Assembly (NCBI GenBank): GCA_018304615.1
Contig: JAGVVV010000014.1
Coordinates: forward strand, 1 to 42,056
Source: Candidatus Aenigmatarchaeota archaeon
GTDB lineage: Archaea > Aenigmatarchaeota > Aenigmatarchaeia > CG10238-14 > SCSR01
Direction: 5' to 3'
DNA: 42,056 nt
This document shows positions 1-7,107 of this stretch, one piece after another; position 1 is the first letter of the stretch, and every line of letters starts with the position of its first letter. Below the pieces are notes generated by a model, which saw only the letters and a program-made list of their open reading frames with translations, was not told where the DNA came from and did no database searches. Made by a program: the position numbers and the translations under genes.

Positions 1-75
1 TAAGTGCCATTAGCCGAACTTTAACCTTTAGGCGATATTTTATTTTTAAATCGCTATTATAGAGATGGTGCATTT

Positions 76-237
76 GTGAGATTCAGAAAACAATTTTGTT
101 CCAAGTGTGGAGGCCCTGTCTTTCCATTCGTAGGATTCAATGCAGGCATGATCTACGAGTGCAGGAAATGCGGTTACCACGGCCCTCTCGCGCTGAACGA
201 GGAGAAAAGAAAAATTTCTAAGAGACGGCGCATTTAG
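76..237 (+). CDS. Small zinc-ribbon protein, TFS/RPB9 N-domain-like (53 aa)
   Basis: A 53-residue basic protein with two CxxC knuckles (CSKC at residues 8-11, CRKC at 29-32) and the FCSKCGG...YECRKCGY pattern typical of the N-terminal zinc ribbon of RPB9 and archaeal transcription factor S. The C-terminal ribbon of a full TFS, with its catalytic acidic pair, is absent. The last 15 residues are mostly Lys/Arg, which suggests nucleic-acid binding. The frame is open upstream to a stop at 22-24 but has no ATG, so GTG at 76 is the chosen start; no strong Shine-Dalgarno precedes it. It could equally be an unrelated rubredoxin-like ribbon. The family match is from pattern recognition only. Confidence 0.6.
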   Translation: MRFRKQFCSKCGGPVFPFVGFNAGMIYECRKCGYHGPLALNEEKRKISKRRRI

Positions 238-243
238 TGCGTC

Positions 244-567
244 CTAAATTTTGATCTCGTCTATCTTCGCAGCAAGGATGAAGTCGTTTTCAGACAGGCC
301 TTTTATAGAATGCGTCCAGAGCTCGAGTTCTACTTTGTTATATTTGATTTTTATGTCTGGATGATGGTCTTCTTGCTCAGCTATCTCAGCCACTTTGTTC
401 ACGAATCTCATAGCTTGTACAAAATCCTCGAACCTGAACGTTTTCTCTATATGATTTCCGTCCAATTCCCAGTTTTTTACCTGAGATAGATACTCTTTTG
501 CCTGTTTTTCAGTAAAAGGAGCAACTCCGCCTTCGCATGGCACGCATTTCTTCTCTGATAATTTCAT
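244..567 (-). CDS. phhB: Pterin-4a-carbinolamine dehydratase (PCD/DCoH)
   Basis: A full-length 107-residue member of the 4a-hydroxytetrahydrobiopterin dehydratase family, which dehydrates 4a-hydroxy-tetrahydropterin. The family signature is present: EDHHPD at residues 66-71, the aromatic W84, H86 and a downstream D95, with the usual spacing. An N-terminal Cys-x-x-Cys (C8, C11) is an extra not needed for catalysis. It converges on the small zinc-ribbon gene to its left and has no pterin-dependent hydroxylase beside it, so its substrate here is unknown; in archaea the family may act in molybdopterin-related or general pterin recycling. The family call is secure, the physiological role is not. 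Confidence 0.9.
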   Translation of the reverse strand: MKLSEKKCVPCEGGVAPFTEKQAKEYLSQVKNWELDGNHIEKTFRFEDFVQAMRFVNKVAEIAEQEDHHPDIKIKYNKVELELWTHSIKGLSENDFILAAKIDEIKI

Positions 568-629
568 ATCTAGACCATTATTTTTGAACGAGATAAATTT
601 TGACTGCTTACATACTGCGTATTTAGTGG

Positions 630-746
630 ATTCTTATTATTTTCTAACATATAAATTAAATAATATGTTTAAATTCTATATATATTATATAATATTAATC
701 TAATTTATCTTGTTTATTACTTATATATTATAGTCAATATTGATGT
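630..746. other. Extremely AT-rich intergenic tract
   Basis: This part of the 379-bp gene-free stretch 568-946 is almost pure A/T, with runs such as ATATATATTATATAATATTA. No ORF with a plausible start is seen. It sits immediately before the GTGAGAGT-type repeats. Such a tract could be an easily melted element, a nucleoid-protein site or simply a promoter region. I see no canonical Orc1/Cdc6 origin box near it. Confidence 0.5.
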
Positions 747-757
747 TTTGGGACAAA

Positions 758-900
758 GTGAGAGTTGACAGGTAAATTGTCGATTTGTAATGTTATGGAA
801 TAATGATCATATCTTCTGTCTGTGAGAGTCATTTTAGAAAGTGAGACTTAGTGTTTTTTAAAAATAGTGAGGGTTAGTCATATTTTTTTCTTGTGAGAGT
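758..900 (+). repeat. Five degenerate direct repeats, consensus GTGAGAGTT
   Basis: Copies begin at 758 (GTGAGAGTT), 822 (GTGAGAGTC), 841 (GTGAGACTT), 867 (GTGAGGGTT) and 893 (GTGAGAGTA). The last three are exactly 26 bp apart, and the second and third are 19 bp apart. The copies at 841 and 867 share a longer core, GTGAG-R-STTAGT. They end 46 bp before the ATG of the PD-(D/E)XK gene, so they may be operators or iteron-like sites. They are too short and irregular for a CRISPR array. Confidence 0.6.
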
Positions 901-946
901 AGAGGTAAATCTTTAATACAACTAAAAACCAAGTATTTTTGATCAT

Positions 947-1990
947 ATGAGCTTCCTATCATGGCTTATGCGCCGTCCTAAAGCACCTGAATCACTTCAA
1001 AGCGATGTTAAATCGCTAGAAAGCGCTTCAAAATCGCTTCAAATCTCTGATATTCCAGATACTGTTAACTTATCCTCAAAACCTTCTCTGTCTGTCGAAT
1101 ATTTTAAGCCATCTCCTCCACTTTCACTAGAAAAAGAGTCTTTCGGATTAGGACTTGCCGCCGGTTTTACTGGCAAATCTCTTAGAGAAATCGAATATTC
1201 TTTGAATAGAATTGAGAATCAAATGACTACTAAGGATTGGTTTTTAGCTACTTTTGAGGATAGGACACCGGAGCTTTTGGAACTAATTAGGACCTTAGAT
1301 CAAAATGGACAATCAAGATATGAAGCGATTCAAAGCTCTATAGATAAATTAAAAGAAATGTCTAAAACTCTCCCAGAACCAATTAAATCGTCCCTGTCTG
1401 CCGAAATAAGTGCTATCGAGCTAAATCTTCCTCTAACACCCAAGATGGAGGAGGCTTTGTCTGCTATAAAGGAAGCTGTAGAAATTAGTTACGAGGACTT
1501 AGCAAAGCGGCTAAACCTTGCAGAAGTTTCAGGTCTTCGCGGTCTAATGGCTAATATGACCAAACGAACAAAAAACATAGAAAGATTCACGAGAGGCGGC
1601 AAAGGATGGGTAAAATATGTTGAAAAAGGCGATTTAAATCTACCTAAAAGCGATTTTAAACAAGGAGAAGCTGCATTTAGCGATGTTTTCGAGGCATTTC
1701 TAAGAAAAGAAGGCTATAATATCAAAAGAAAACTCTATCAGACCTCCCCAGACTTCATAATCGAGAAAGAAACTAAGCTAATAGGTGTAGAATTGAAGGT
1801 GAAAGCCGACGCTACCTCACTTCAGAGGGCATTAGGACAACTTCTTTATGCCAAATCAGCATATAATCTAGACGAAATATGGCTTGTAATGCCACCCCAT
1901 CAAACAATTGCAGGCGATTTCCTTAAAAATATTCAAAATCAGAGCATCAAAACCTTCATTTTGGATCAAGAAAGGCTTATACAAGTATAA
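947..1990 (+). CDS. Coiled-coil / winged-helix / PD-(D/E)XK nuclease-like protein
   Basis: A 347-residue protein in four parts. Residues 1-60 are low-complexity, Ser/Pro-rich. Residues 75-160 are long amphipathic helices, probably coiled coil. Residues 164-226 resemble a winged helix (ISYEDLAKRLNLAEVSGLRG recognition region). Residues 238-347 look like a restriction-endonuclease fold: E241, then SPD (267-269), a beta strand, VELKVK (281-286) giving the D...ExK triad D269/E282/K284, and Q298 in the following helix. This suggests DNA binding and cleavage, perhaps defence- or mobile-element-related. No methylase or helicase is next to it. The start is the ATG at 947, behind a possible TATA (CTTTAATAC) at 911-919, consistent with a short leader. 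I do not recognise a named family. Confidence 0.65.
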   Translation: MSFLSWLMRRPKAPESLQSDVKSLESASKSLQISDIPDTVNLSSKPSLSVEYFKPSPPLSLEKESFGLGLAAGFTGKSLREIEYSLNRIENQMTTKDWFLATFEDRTPELLELIRTLDQNGQSRYEAIQSSIDKLKEMSKTLPEPIKSSLSAEISAIELNLPLTPKMEEALSAIKEAVEISYEDLAKRLNLAEVSGLRGLMANMTKRTKNIERFTRGGKGWVKYVEKGDLNLPKSDFKQGEAAFSDVFEAFLRKEGYNIKRKLYQTSPDFIIEKETKLIGVELKVKADATSLQRALGQLLYAKSAYNLDEIWLVMPPHQTIAGDFLKNIQNQSIKTFILDQERLIQV

Positions 1991-2028
1991 AAATGGTCTT
2001 CTACAGACAATTTGAGGCAGAAATTAAG

Positions 2029-2157
2029 CTAAAGTCCCCATTTTGAGTTGCAGAAAGGACAGAAAGCTATTTTTTCCTCTACACCCATCTTGACCAAGTT
2101 ATTGCACTTTCTACAAGGCACGTTTACCTTGAGCATGTAACTATTGAACTTACCTAT
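2029..2157 (-). CDS. Tiny zinc-ribbon protein (35-42 aa), possible AUA start
   Basis: Two CxxC pairs (PCRKC and FCPFC) separated by about 15 residues form a minimal zinc ribbon ending in NSKWGL. The first ATG is at 2136 and would give 35 residues. However, a TATA-like GTTTAAGTA (2193-2201) would place transcription near 2171. GGTGTC (2166-2161) then lies just inside the transcript and is followed after three bases by ATA at 2157, in frame and open through to the ATG. GGTGTC-N3-start is the geometry seen at several other genes here, so an AUA start giving 42 residues is offered; the conservative alternative is 2029-2136. Function unknown. Confidence 0.45.
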   Translation of the reverse strand: MGKFNSYMLKVNVPCRKCNNLVKMGVEEKIAFCPFCNSKWGL

Positions 2158-2249
2158 ATCGACACCTGATTACCAATATATGTGTTTCAGAATACTTAAA
2201 CTCGCTAGGTAGGGAAATAGAATATTTATGACAAATCATAGAAATTATT

Positions 2250-2525
2250 TCACGTTTTTGTGCCTTTCAGCTTCTGCATAATCGTCAAATGCCTGAAAAT
2301 CGAGTTGATTTCTATCCCAGGCTTCAACCTGATCATCCTCACATTGAAAGGTTCCATCATCTGCTGGTCTGTGAACATGGTCAAATGAGAATCTACGAGT
2401 CTGGCCACAGTCTTATGGTGCAGATTGCAGCGTCTTCCTATCTCTGTTATCCATAACCAGCCTTCTTCTGCCTCTTTCAGGCATTTCACGATTTTAATTA
2501 TGTTTTCAATCGCGTCTTTTCTCAC
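2250..2525 (-). CDS. Small winged-helix protein (91 aa)
   Basis: Residues 1-55 show helix-turn-helix character: an amphipathic first helix, then WITEIGRRCNLHHKTVARLVDS, which reads as helix 2-turn-recognition helix. It is followed by a short beta-rich wing (NVRMIRLKPG). There is no ligand domain, so it is probably a DNA-binding dimer of the ArsR/MarR-like archaeal type. It is a stand-alone gene on the minus strand, 79 bp downstream of another small winged-helix gene. Target unknown; it could regulate the local zinc-ribbon genes, but nothing here shows that. Confidence 0.6.
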   Translation of the reverse strand: MRKDAIENIIKIVKCLKEAEEGWLWITEIGRRCNLHHKTVARLVDSHLTMFTDQQMMEPFNVRMIRLKPGIEINSIFRHLTIMQKLKGTKT

Positions 2526-2604
2526 AAAAATCCCATTGGCGCCGATATGTGCAATTCCACTATTAATTTGGTATTAGGTCGGTAAATATCTCACAGAAAA
2601 CAAT

Positions 2605-2814
2605 CTATCTTCTGACTATCCTTTCCGGAGCTTTGAGGAATCCCTTCTTAGTCAGCCTTCCGTCTGCCGTTATGAACTTGTGGTGGACCAACCAGTCCAG
2701 ATGTTCTTTCACAACAGCGAAATCCACGTTCAGCTCGTCTGCAATCGCCTTCGGCTCCCTTATCCTAGAACGGATGCACTTTAGAATTTCTATTGACAAT
2801 ACCGAAAGCGCCAT
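2605..2814 (-). CDS. Small winged-helix regulator (69 aa)
   Basis: A minimal winged-helix fold: helix 1 (VLSIEILKCIRSRI), helix 2-turn-helix 3 (EPKAIADELNVDFAVVKEHLDWLVHHKF) and a wing (ITADGRLTKKGFLKA). This pattern (local wing plus conserved Gly-Xaa-Leu-Thr-Xaa-Lys-Gly) is common in archaeal one-domain transcription regulators. A TATA-like CATATAAAAA region lies at 2831-2840 between it and the divergent gene at 2899, so the two may share a control region. The regulated target is unknown. Confidence 0.6.
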   Translation of the reverse strand: MALSVLSIEILKCIRSRIREPKAIADELNVDFAVVKEHLDWLVHHKFITADGRLTKKGFLKAPERIVRR

Positions 2815-2889
2815 AAAATAACTTAACGGCCATATAAAAAAGCTTTACAAAGTTTAAGTATTCAAGAACCAAAATAAATTAATCTCGGA

Positions 2890-2898
2890 GGTGTCGTA
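2890..2898 (+). promoter_or_regulatory. RBS GGAGGTGTC three bases before ATG
   Basis: GGAGGTG is a strong match to the archaeal Shine-Dalgarno sequence but is followed by TC and then only three bases before ATG 2899. A TATA-like GTTTAAGTA is at 2852-2860, so the leader is short. This is one member of the GGTGTC-N3-start set. Confidence 0.6.
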
Positions 2899-3078
2899 AT
2901 GGCATATTCACACAAGAACACTAGAGGGCAAACCTATTGGTTGCACTCCAGAGAGGGTAGAGGAGGAGCAAAGCTTTTCTTCTTCTCGAAGGATTCAAGT
3001 GACTCGACAGATTTACCTGATCATTTGACCGTAATTGAAAACGAAAGAACCGGTTTACCAATGGTCAAGAAAAAATGA
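2899..3078 (+). CDS. Conserved small archaeal protein, RGQTYWLHS type (59 aa)
   Basis: The pattern TRGQTYWLHSREG...AKLFFFSKD...DLPDHLTVIENERTGLPMVKKK matches a small hypothetical family I recall from archaea, especially DPANN-type genomes: RG-x-TYYLHS near the N-terminus, an aromatic beta strand, then vEN.RTGLP.lKKK at the end. The length is right (about 55-65 residues), so this copy looks intact. It has a strong ribosome-binding site. It has no known function; the compact beta-rich fold and basic tail could contact RNA. The recognition is from memory of the family's look, not from a search. Confidence 0.65.
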   Translation: MAYSHKNTRGQTYWLHSREGRGGAKLFFFSKDSSDSTDLPDHLTVIENERTGLPMVKKK

Positions 3079-3132
3079 TCCTGATTTGATATTTTATACC
3101 AATTGCCGTTTGGCAGTTGGTGGTTTAATTCT

Positions 3133-3294
3133 TCACCTGTATTTGCTCTGTACTCGCGATCTGGCAGAACTGAATTTTGCAAGGGAACTTGCTAGGGAGA
3201 ATCCGCAGTTGCTGCATTTGCCACGAGTGATTTTCAATAATTTCTTCTGCATCTGCTTTCCACATTTAGGACATTTTATTCTAGCAAGACTCAT
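3133..3294 (-). CDS. Small zinc-ribbon protein (53 aa)
   Basis: A 53-residue minus-strand ORF with CPKCGKQM at residues 8-15 and CSNCGFSL at 27-34: two CxxCG knuckles, hence a single zinc ribbon. The C-terminal tail is rich in Ser, Arg and Lys (SSARSRVQSKYR), which suggests RNA or DNA contact. It converges on the 59-aa gene to its left and is followed upstream by map on the same strand, 59 bp away. Function unknown. It lacks the helix expected of a larger ribosomal zinc protein such as L37e or L44e. Confidence 0.55.
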   Translation of the reverse strand: MSLARIKCPKCGKQMQKKLLKITRGKCSNCGFSLASSLAKFSSARSRVQSKYR

Positions 3295-3353
3295 GTCTAC
3301 ACTCTGGCTAAATAGTATTTGTCCGTCCGGTTATATAAAATCGGTAAAAATTT

Positions 3354-4217
3354 TCACAGCAAGACTGTCTGCTCTGTCTGTGCTACAAGACCGCCAGAAA
3401 CTTCTTTCAACACAGGAAAGCTCTCAATCGCTTCAATCTCCTCAAGCTGCCTGAGAGCGAAATCCAATTTGATAGGGGAAATCTTTTTTGCAACCCACCT
3501 CTTCGCGAACGGTAGCATGAAATAATCCTTCTTAGCCATGTCCAAAACTTTCCTCGCCTCAGGCATCCTCACAGGCCTGTCTTGTACGAATTTGTAAATC
3601 ATCGTTGGCGAAGAGTCCTTGACAAGCCCTTCACCATCCGTAACAAAGACTTCCATGGCATATGCGTGCCCTTCTTCCAACACTTCCTTGCTCTTGTTTT
3701 TCCCGTTTGGAATAGAAGGATGCCCATGCTGGTTGAATCTTTCCAGTCCATGTCCGCACAGATTCCTCACAGGCCTGAACCCTTTTTCCACAAGAGTGTT
3801 TTCCACTACCTCAGAGATTTCCCAGACCTGACTCCCAACTTTCATAATTTTCAACGCTTCGTTCAATGCCGACTCGGAAGCTTCGACGAGCGGATGGGTG
3901 TTTTTCCCTATGCAGACTGTGAAAGCAGCATCATTGATGTATCCGTCAACCTGAACTCCTGCATCTATCTTCACCAAGTTGCCTTCCTTCAAAACTAAAC
4001 CATCGTTCAATTCTGGAGTGTAGTGCGCAGCTATTTCATTTATCGATATGTTGACCGGAAAAGCAGGAAACCCCCCCATCTCTTTTATTTTTTCCTCAAT
4101 CTTCTCTGCCAAGTCGAACGCTCGAGTGTTTATCACAGCCATCTCCCTGACCGTCTTCATCACAGTGTCAGATATCTCCATCGCTTTCTTGTGATTTTTC
4201 AGCGCCTCCTCTTCCAT
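3354..4217 (-). CDS. map: Type II methionine aminopeptidase
   Basis: Removes initiator methionine from nascent proteins. It has 287 residues, the normal length for archaeal MetAP2. All metal and catalytic residues can be placed: H65 (AAHYTPE), D85 and D96 (KIDAGVQVDGYINDA), H156 (CGHGLERF), E189 (AMEVFV) and E282 (VAQTEQTVLL). The segment LERFNQHGHPSIPN and the helical insert before the final strands mark it as type II. It starts at the ATG at 4217, gives a complete N-terminus and stands alone, divergent from the DUF4382 gene. Apo-archaeal MetAPs commonly use two Fe/Co/Mn ions (family knowledge). Confidence 0.95.
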   Translation of the reverse strand: MEEEALKNHKKAMEISDTVMKTVREMAVINTRAFDLAEKIEEKIKEMGGFPAFPVNISINEIAAHYTPELNDGLVLKEGNLVKIDAGVQVDGYINDAAFTVCIGKNTHPLVEASESALNEALKIMKVGSQVWEISEVVENTLVEKGFRPVRNLCGHGLERFNQHGHPSIPNGKNKSKEVLEEGHAYAMEVFVTDGEGLVKDSSPTMIYKFVQDRPVRMPEARKVLDMAKKDYFMLPFAKRWVAKKISPIKLDFALRQLEEIEAIESFPVLKEVSGGLVAQTEQTVLL

Positions 4218-4313
4218 AAAAGTAATATGGAAAACTCACGGATATAATTAGGATAATTTCTCTTTAAAAGAACTTGTTTAAGCTTTAATTGCTAGTCACA
4301 TAAAATATTTAGT

Positions 4314-5018
4314 ATGGTGTGGAAAAATTACTGGAAGCACTACTCAGGTCCTGACTACAAATTCTATGCGTTCGCTATAATTATCTTGGTCCTCGCAGTT
4401 GCTGTAGCTTATTCAGGATACAAACCACAAGTTCAGACTCCTGCCACCACAACGACTACAACATCTACAACTCCTCAAATTACAACAGGAACTTTGTACA
4501 TAGGAGTTAAGGATGCCAAGTACAGGCTTCCTGGAGGAAATGACATCATAGGTTTGAACATCACAATAACAAAAATAGAAGTTCACATGGCCACAGAAAA
4601 CGAATCGGATGAATCAGGCTGGGTGACTGTTTACGAAGGGAGCAAGAATGTAGATTTGATAAAATACAACGATACTATTGCGCTTATAGCTCAGAAGGAT
4701 TTGGATCCAGGAAAATACACGCAAATAAGACTGTATATTGACGAAGCAAGCATCAAAATAACTAACATATTCCAGCAATTTTATAATAAGACTTATACAG
4801 TTATCATCAAAGACCAAGACAAACCATTCAAAATAATCCATCCTTTCTCTATACAAAGTGGCGAAACTTTGACTCTAACGTTTGATTTTGACATTCTCAA
4901 CAGTGTAAGCAAAGATTCTGAGGGGTACAAATTAAAGCCAGTTTTGGCAAAGGTGGGGCCTGCTTCCGACGGTATTCTTGAAGAAAATGGCAAACCACCT
5001 AATTCAGAAACAATTTAG
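4314..5018 (+). CDS. Membrane-anchored DUF4382-like surface protein
   Basis: A 234-residue protein with one N-terminal transmembrane anchor (about residues 19-37), then a Thr-rich linker (47-60) that looks like an O-glycosylated stalk, then a beta-sandwich domain. The domain has the features of DUF4382: TGTLYIGVKDA at its start, the NITITKIEVH strand, and PGKYTQIRLYIDEASI in the middle. It is predicted outside the cell. The rhomboid gene starts 6 bp after its stop, so the two are probably co-transcribed, and this anchor could be a rhomboid substrate (inference). No lipobox Cys is seen. Confidence 0.75.
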   Translation: MVWKNYWKHYSGPDYKFYAFAIIILVLAVAVAYSGYKPQVQTPATTTTTTSTTPQITTGTLYIGVKDAKYRLPGGNDIIGLNITITKIEVHMATENESDESGWVTVYEGSKNVDLIKYNDTIALIAQKDLDPGKYTQIRLYIDEASIKITNIFQQFYNKTYTVIIKDQDKPFKIIHPFSIQSGETLTLTFDFDILNSVSKDSEGYKLKPVLAKVGPASDGILEENGKPPNSETI

Positions 5019-5024
5019 TTTCTT

Positions 5025-5588
5025 ATGAAAATTCCAGAAAGGACAGTAGTAACGTTAAGTTTGATTGGAATAAACGTTTTCATATTCTTCATAGAACTAA
5101 TCTCACCAATAGAAAATTATTTTTCTTTCGTTCCCGCCCACGCCTTTAGCGAACCGTGGACCTTCGTCACTGCAATGTTCCTCCACGCAGATTTCACCCA
5201 CATCTTTTTCAACATGTTTGCGCTTTTTATTTTTGGAACTTATCTTGAGGCAAGAATCAGCAAAAAATATTTTCTCCTTATCTATTTTGCCTCAGGCATC
5301 GTAGGAAATGTCGGATACATGATCACCTCTCCTGGATCTCTCATCCCAGGTCTCGGTGCTTCAGGAGCTATCTATGGAGTCATGGGTGCTCTGGCGATGA
5401 TAAGCCCAACTGCAATAATTTATCTTTACGGAGTCCCGATGCCGATGATTGTCGCTTCATTCTTCTGGTTCATATCAGAATTTTTCGGGATATTCGTCCC
5501 CAGCGGGATTGCTTACGGCGCTCATCTTGGTGGTTTGTTCCTTGGAGTAATTTTCGGACTTTATTTGAAAACCAAGTACAAGGAATGA
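5025..5588 (+). CDS. Rhomboid family intramembrane serine protease
   Basis: A 187-residue six-helix rhomboid core. The catalytic dyad is S113 (GASGAIYGVMGAL) and H167 (AYGAHLGGLFLG). The oxyanion/structural residues H59 and N63 (HADFTHIFFNMFALF) are present, as is the L1-loop region before them. It cleaves transmembrane helices within the bilayer. It follows the DUF4382-like gene by 6 bp, implying one transcript and possibly an enzyme-substrate or quality-control relation. There is no extra cytosolic or zinc-ribbon domain. Confidence 0.92.
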   Translation: MKIPERTVVTLSLIGINVFIFFIELISPIENYFSFVPAHAFSEPWTFVTAMFLHADFTHIFFNMFALFIFGTYLEARISKKYFLLIYFASGIVGNVGYMITSPGSLIPGLGASGAIYGVMGALAMISPTAIIYLYGVPMPMIVASFFWFISEFFGIFVPSGIAYGAHLGGLFLGVIFGLYLKTKYKE

Positions 5589-5637
5589 AATTTATTAACC
5601 TATCTTTTCTTAATAATATTTAATCTAGGTGAAATGT

Positions 5638-5748
5638 TTGCCAAAAAAACTTTCCAAAAAGAAAATACAAAAATTTGCAGAACAGCAATTAGAGAAATAT
5701 ATCAGAATCCACAAAGAGCATGAGAAAGACTTGAGTTACATAGGATAA
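5638..5748 (+). CDS. Small Lys-rich helical protein (about 36 aa), TTG start
   Basis: The chosen frame reads MPKKLSKKKIQKFAEQQLEKY... as one charged amphipathic helix. The start is set by GGTGA at 5628-5632, six bases before TTG 5638. In the same frame, GTG at 5629 would overlap the ribosome-binding site. The competing ATG at 5634 opens a 29-codon frame with a less protein-like composition and one base of spacing. A TATA-like TTTATTAACC lies at 5591-5600. Function unknown. Confidence 0.4.
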   Translation: MPKKLSKKKIQKFAEQQLEKYIRIHKEHEKDLSYIG

Positions 5749-5820
5749 TTATTCTGATGTTCTGAAATTCTAGAAATGTCTAATTCCATGAATTTATATC
5801 GTCCTCATTAATTAATTCTT

Positions 5821-7107
5821 ATGTCTATCCTGGTTAAGGACGCTTCTTATGTGGTTACTCAGAACAAGAAGAGGCAGGTCCTGAAAGACGTGGACATCTT
5901 CGTTGAAGACAATGAGATAAGAGAAATCGGAAAGAAATTGAAAGCAAAAGCTGAACATGTGATAAATGGAAAATGGAAGGTCGTGCTTCCAGGTTTGGTC
6001 AATCTCCATACCCATGCTGCGATGACTCTTTTCAGAGGTTTCGCAGACGATATGGATCTATTCGAGTGGTTGAACAAGAGAATATGGCCCATAGAAGACA
6101 AGCTGAATGAAGAAGACGTATTCTGGGGAACCATGCTCGCGAACATCGAGATGATCAAAAGCGGGACGACGTCTTTTCTTGACATGTATTATTTCATGGA
6201 CGAAGTGGCAAAAGCATCTCAGAAAACAGGCATGAGAGGATTCCTTTCCATACCAGTCACCGACAAGGAGTTTTCTGGCGATAAAGACAGAATAACTCGA
6301 GCAGAATCTTTCATAAAAAAATGGAAAAACACACCACGAATTTATCCTTCTGTCGGGCCCCATTCAATTTATCTTTGCTCTGCAGAAAATCTGCAGAAAT
6401 CAGACGAAATATCCAAAAAAAATTCCACGATTTTAAATATTCACCTCTCAGAAACTGAGAAGGAAGTGAAAGACTCTCTGAAAAAATTCGGCAAGACGCC
6501 TGTCTCCTATATGAAAAAGTTGGGAATGCTTTCTCCAAGACTAGTGACTGCCCATTCCATTTGGGTTTCAGAAAAAGAAATACAACTTCTCGCTAAGAGT
6601 GGAACCAATGTAGCGCACTGCCCAATATCAAACATGAAACTTGCCAGTGGACTTGCTCCTATCTATCAGATGATTAGGCATGGCGTCAACGTAGGATTGG
6701 GAACTGATTCTGTCGCATCCAACAACAACCTGAACCTTTTCGAGGAAATAAAGATTTCTGCACTTTTGCAAAAGATGAAGCATAAGGATTCTAAGATTGT
6801 TAACGCACAGGAAGCTCTTGACATGGGTACCTTGAATGGGGCCAGAGCTCTTGGAATGAAAACAAAACTTGGGTCTGTAGAAAATGGGATGCTGGCAGAT
6901 TTGATTACTATAGACATATCAAAACCGCATCTCTATCCTGTTCATGACATTGTTTCTCATCTCGTCTATTCAGCTAGTGGTTCTGATGTCAACGACAGCA
7001 TAATCGACGGAGAGATTGTAATGAAGGACAGAAAAATCATGAGCGTTGATGAGACAGAGACTATCCACAAATTTGAATCACAAGTTCAAAACCTTTTCAG
7101 CAGATAG
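5821..7107 (+). CDS. Amidohydrolase: 5'-deoxyadenosine / SAH / MTA deaminase type
   Basis: A 428-residue metal-dependent hydrolase of the TrzN/ATZ-SAH deaminase clade. The metal site is intact: H63 and H65 (VNLHTHAAM), H208 (LNIHLSE), H245 (VTAHSIW) and D296 (LGTDSVASNN). SNMKLASG and the C-terminal beta-sandwich residues (ADLITIDISKPH) also fit. The family deaminates S-adenosylhomocysteine, methylthioadenosine or 5'-deoxyadenosine. Its stop directly abuts the convergent metK, which fits a role in recycling SAM by-products, including 5'-deoxyadenosine from radical SAM enzymes such as Elp3. The exact substrate cannot be read from sequence. Confidence 0.85.
   Translation: MSILVKDASYVVTQNKKRQVLKDVDIFVEDNEIREIGKKLKAKAEHVINGKWKVVLPGLVNLHTHAAMTLFRGFADDMDLFEWLNKRIWPIEDKLNEEDVFWGTMLANIEMIKSGTTSFLDMYYFMDEVAKASQKTGMRGFLSIPVTDKEFSGDKDRITRAESFIKKWKNTPRIYPSVGPHSIYLCSAENLQKSDEISKKNSTILNIHLSETEKEVKDSLKKFGKTPVSYMKKLGMLSPRLVTAHSIWVSEKEIQLLAKSGTNVAHCPISNMKLASGLAPIYQMIRHGVNVGLGTDSVASNNNLNLFEEIKISALLQKMKHKDSKIVNAQEALDMGTLNGARALGMKTKLGSVENGMLADLITIDISKPHLYPVHDIVSHLVYSASGSDVNDSIIDGEIVMKDRKIMSVDETETIHKFESQVQNLFSR

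Noticed and set aside
630-746. Replication origin with Orc1/Cdc6 boxes
   Set aside because: No origin recognition box or orc1/cdc6 gene is seen; the AT-rich tract alone is not enough.
758-900. CRISPR-like array in the repeats before 947
   Set aside because: Repeat units are only 8-12 bp, degenerate and unevenly spaced, and there are no cas genes in the window.
3035-3525. Plus-strand ORFs of 68 and 139 aa
   Set aside because: They lie over the 59-aa gene, the minus-strand zinc ribbon and map, and lack protein-like composition.
5634-5720. ATG frame at 5634 (28-29 aa)
   Set aside because: Its spacing to GGTGA is one base and the peptide looks random, whereas the TTG frame has a six-base gap and a clear helix.
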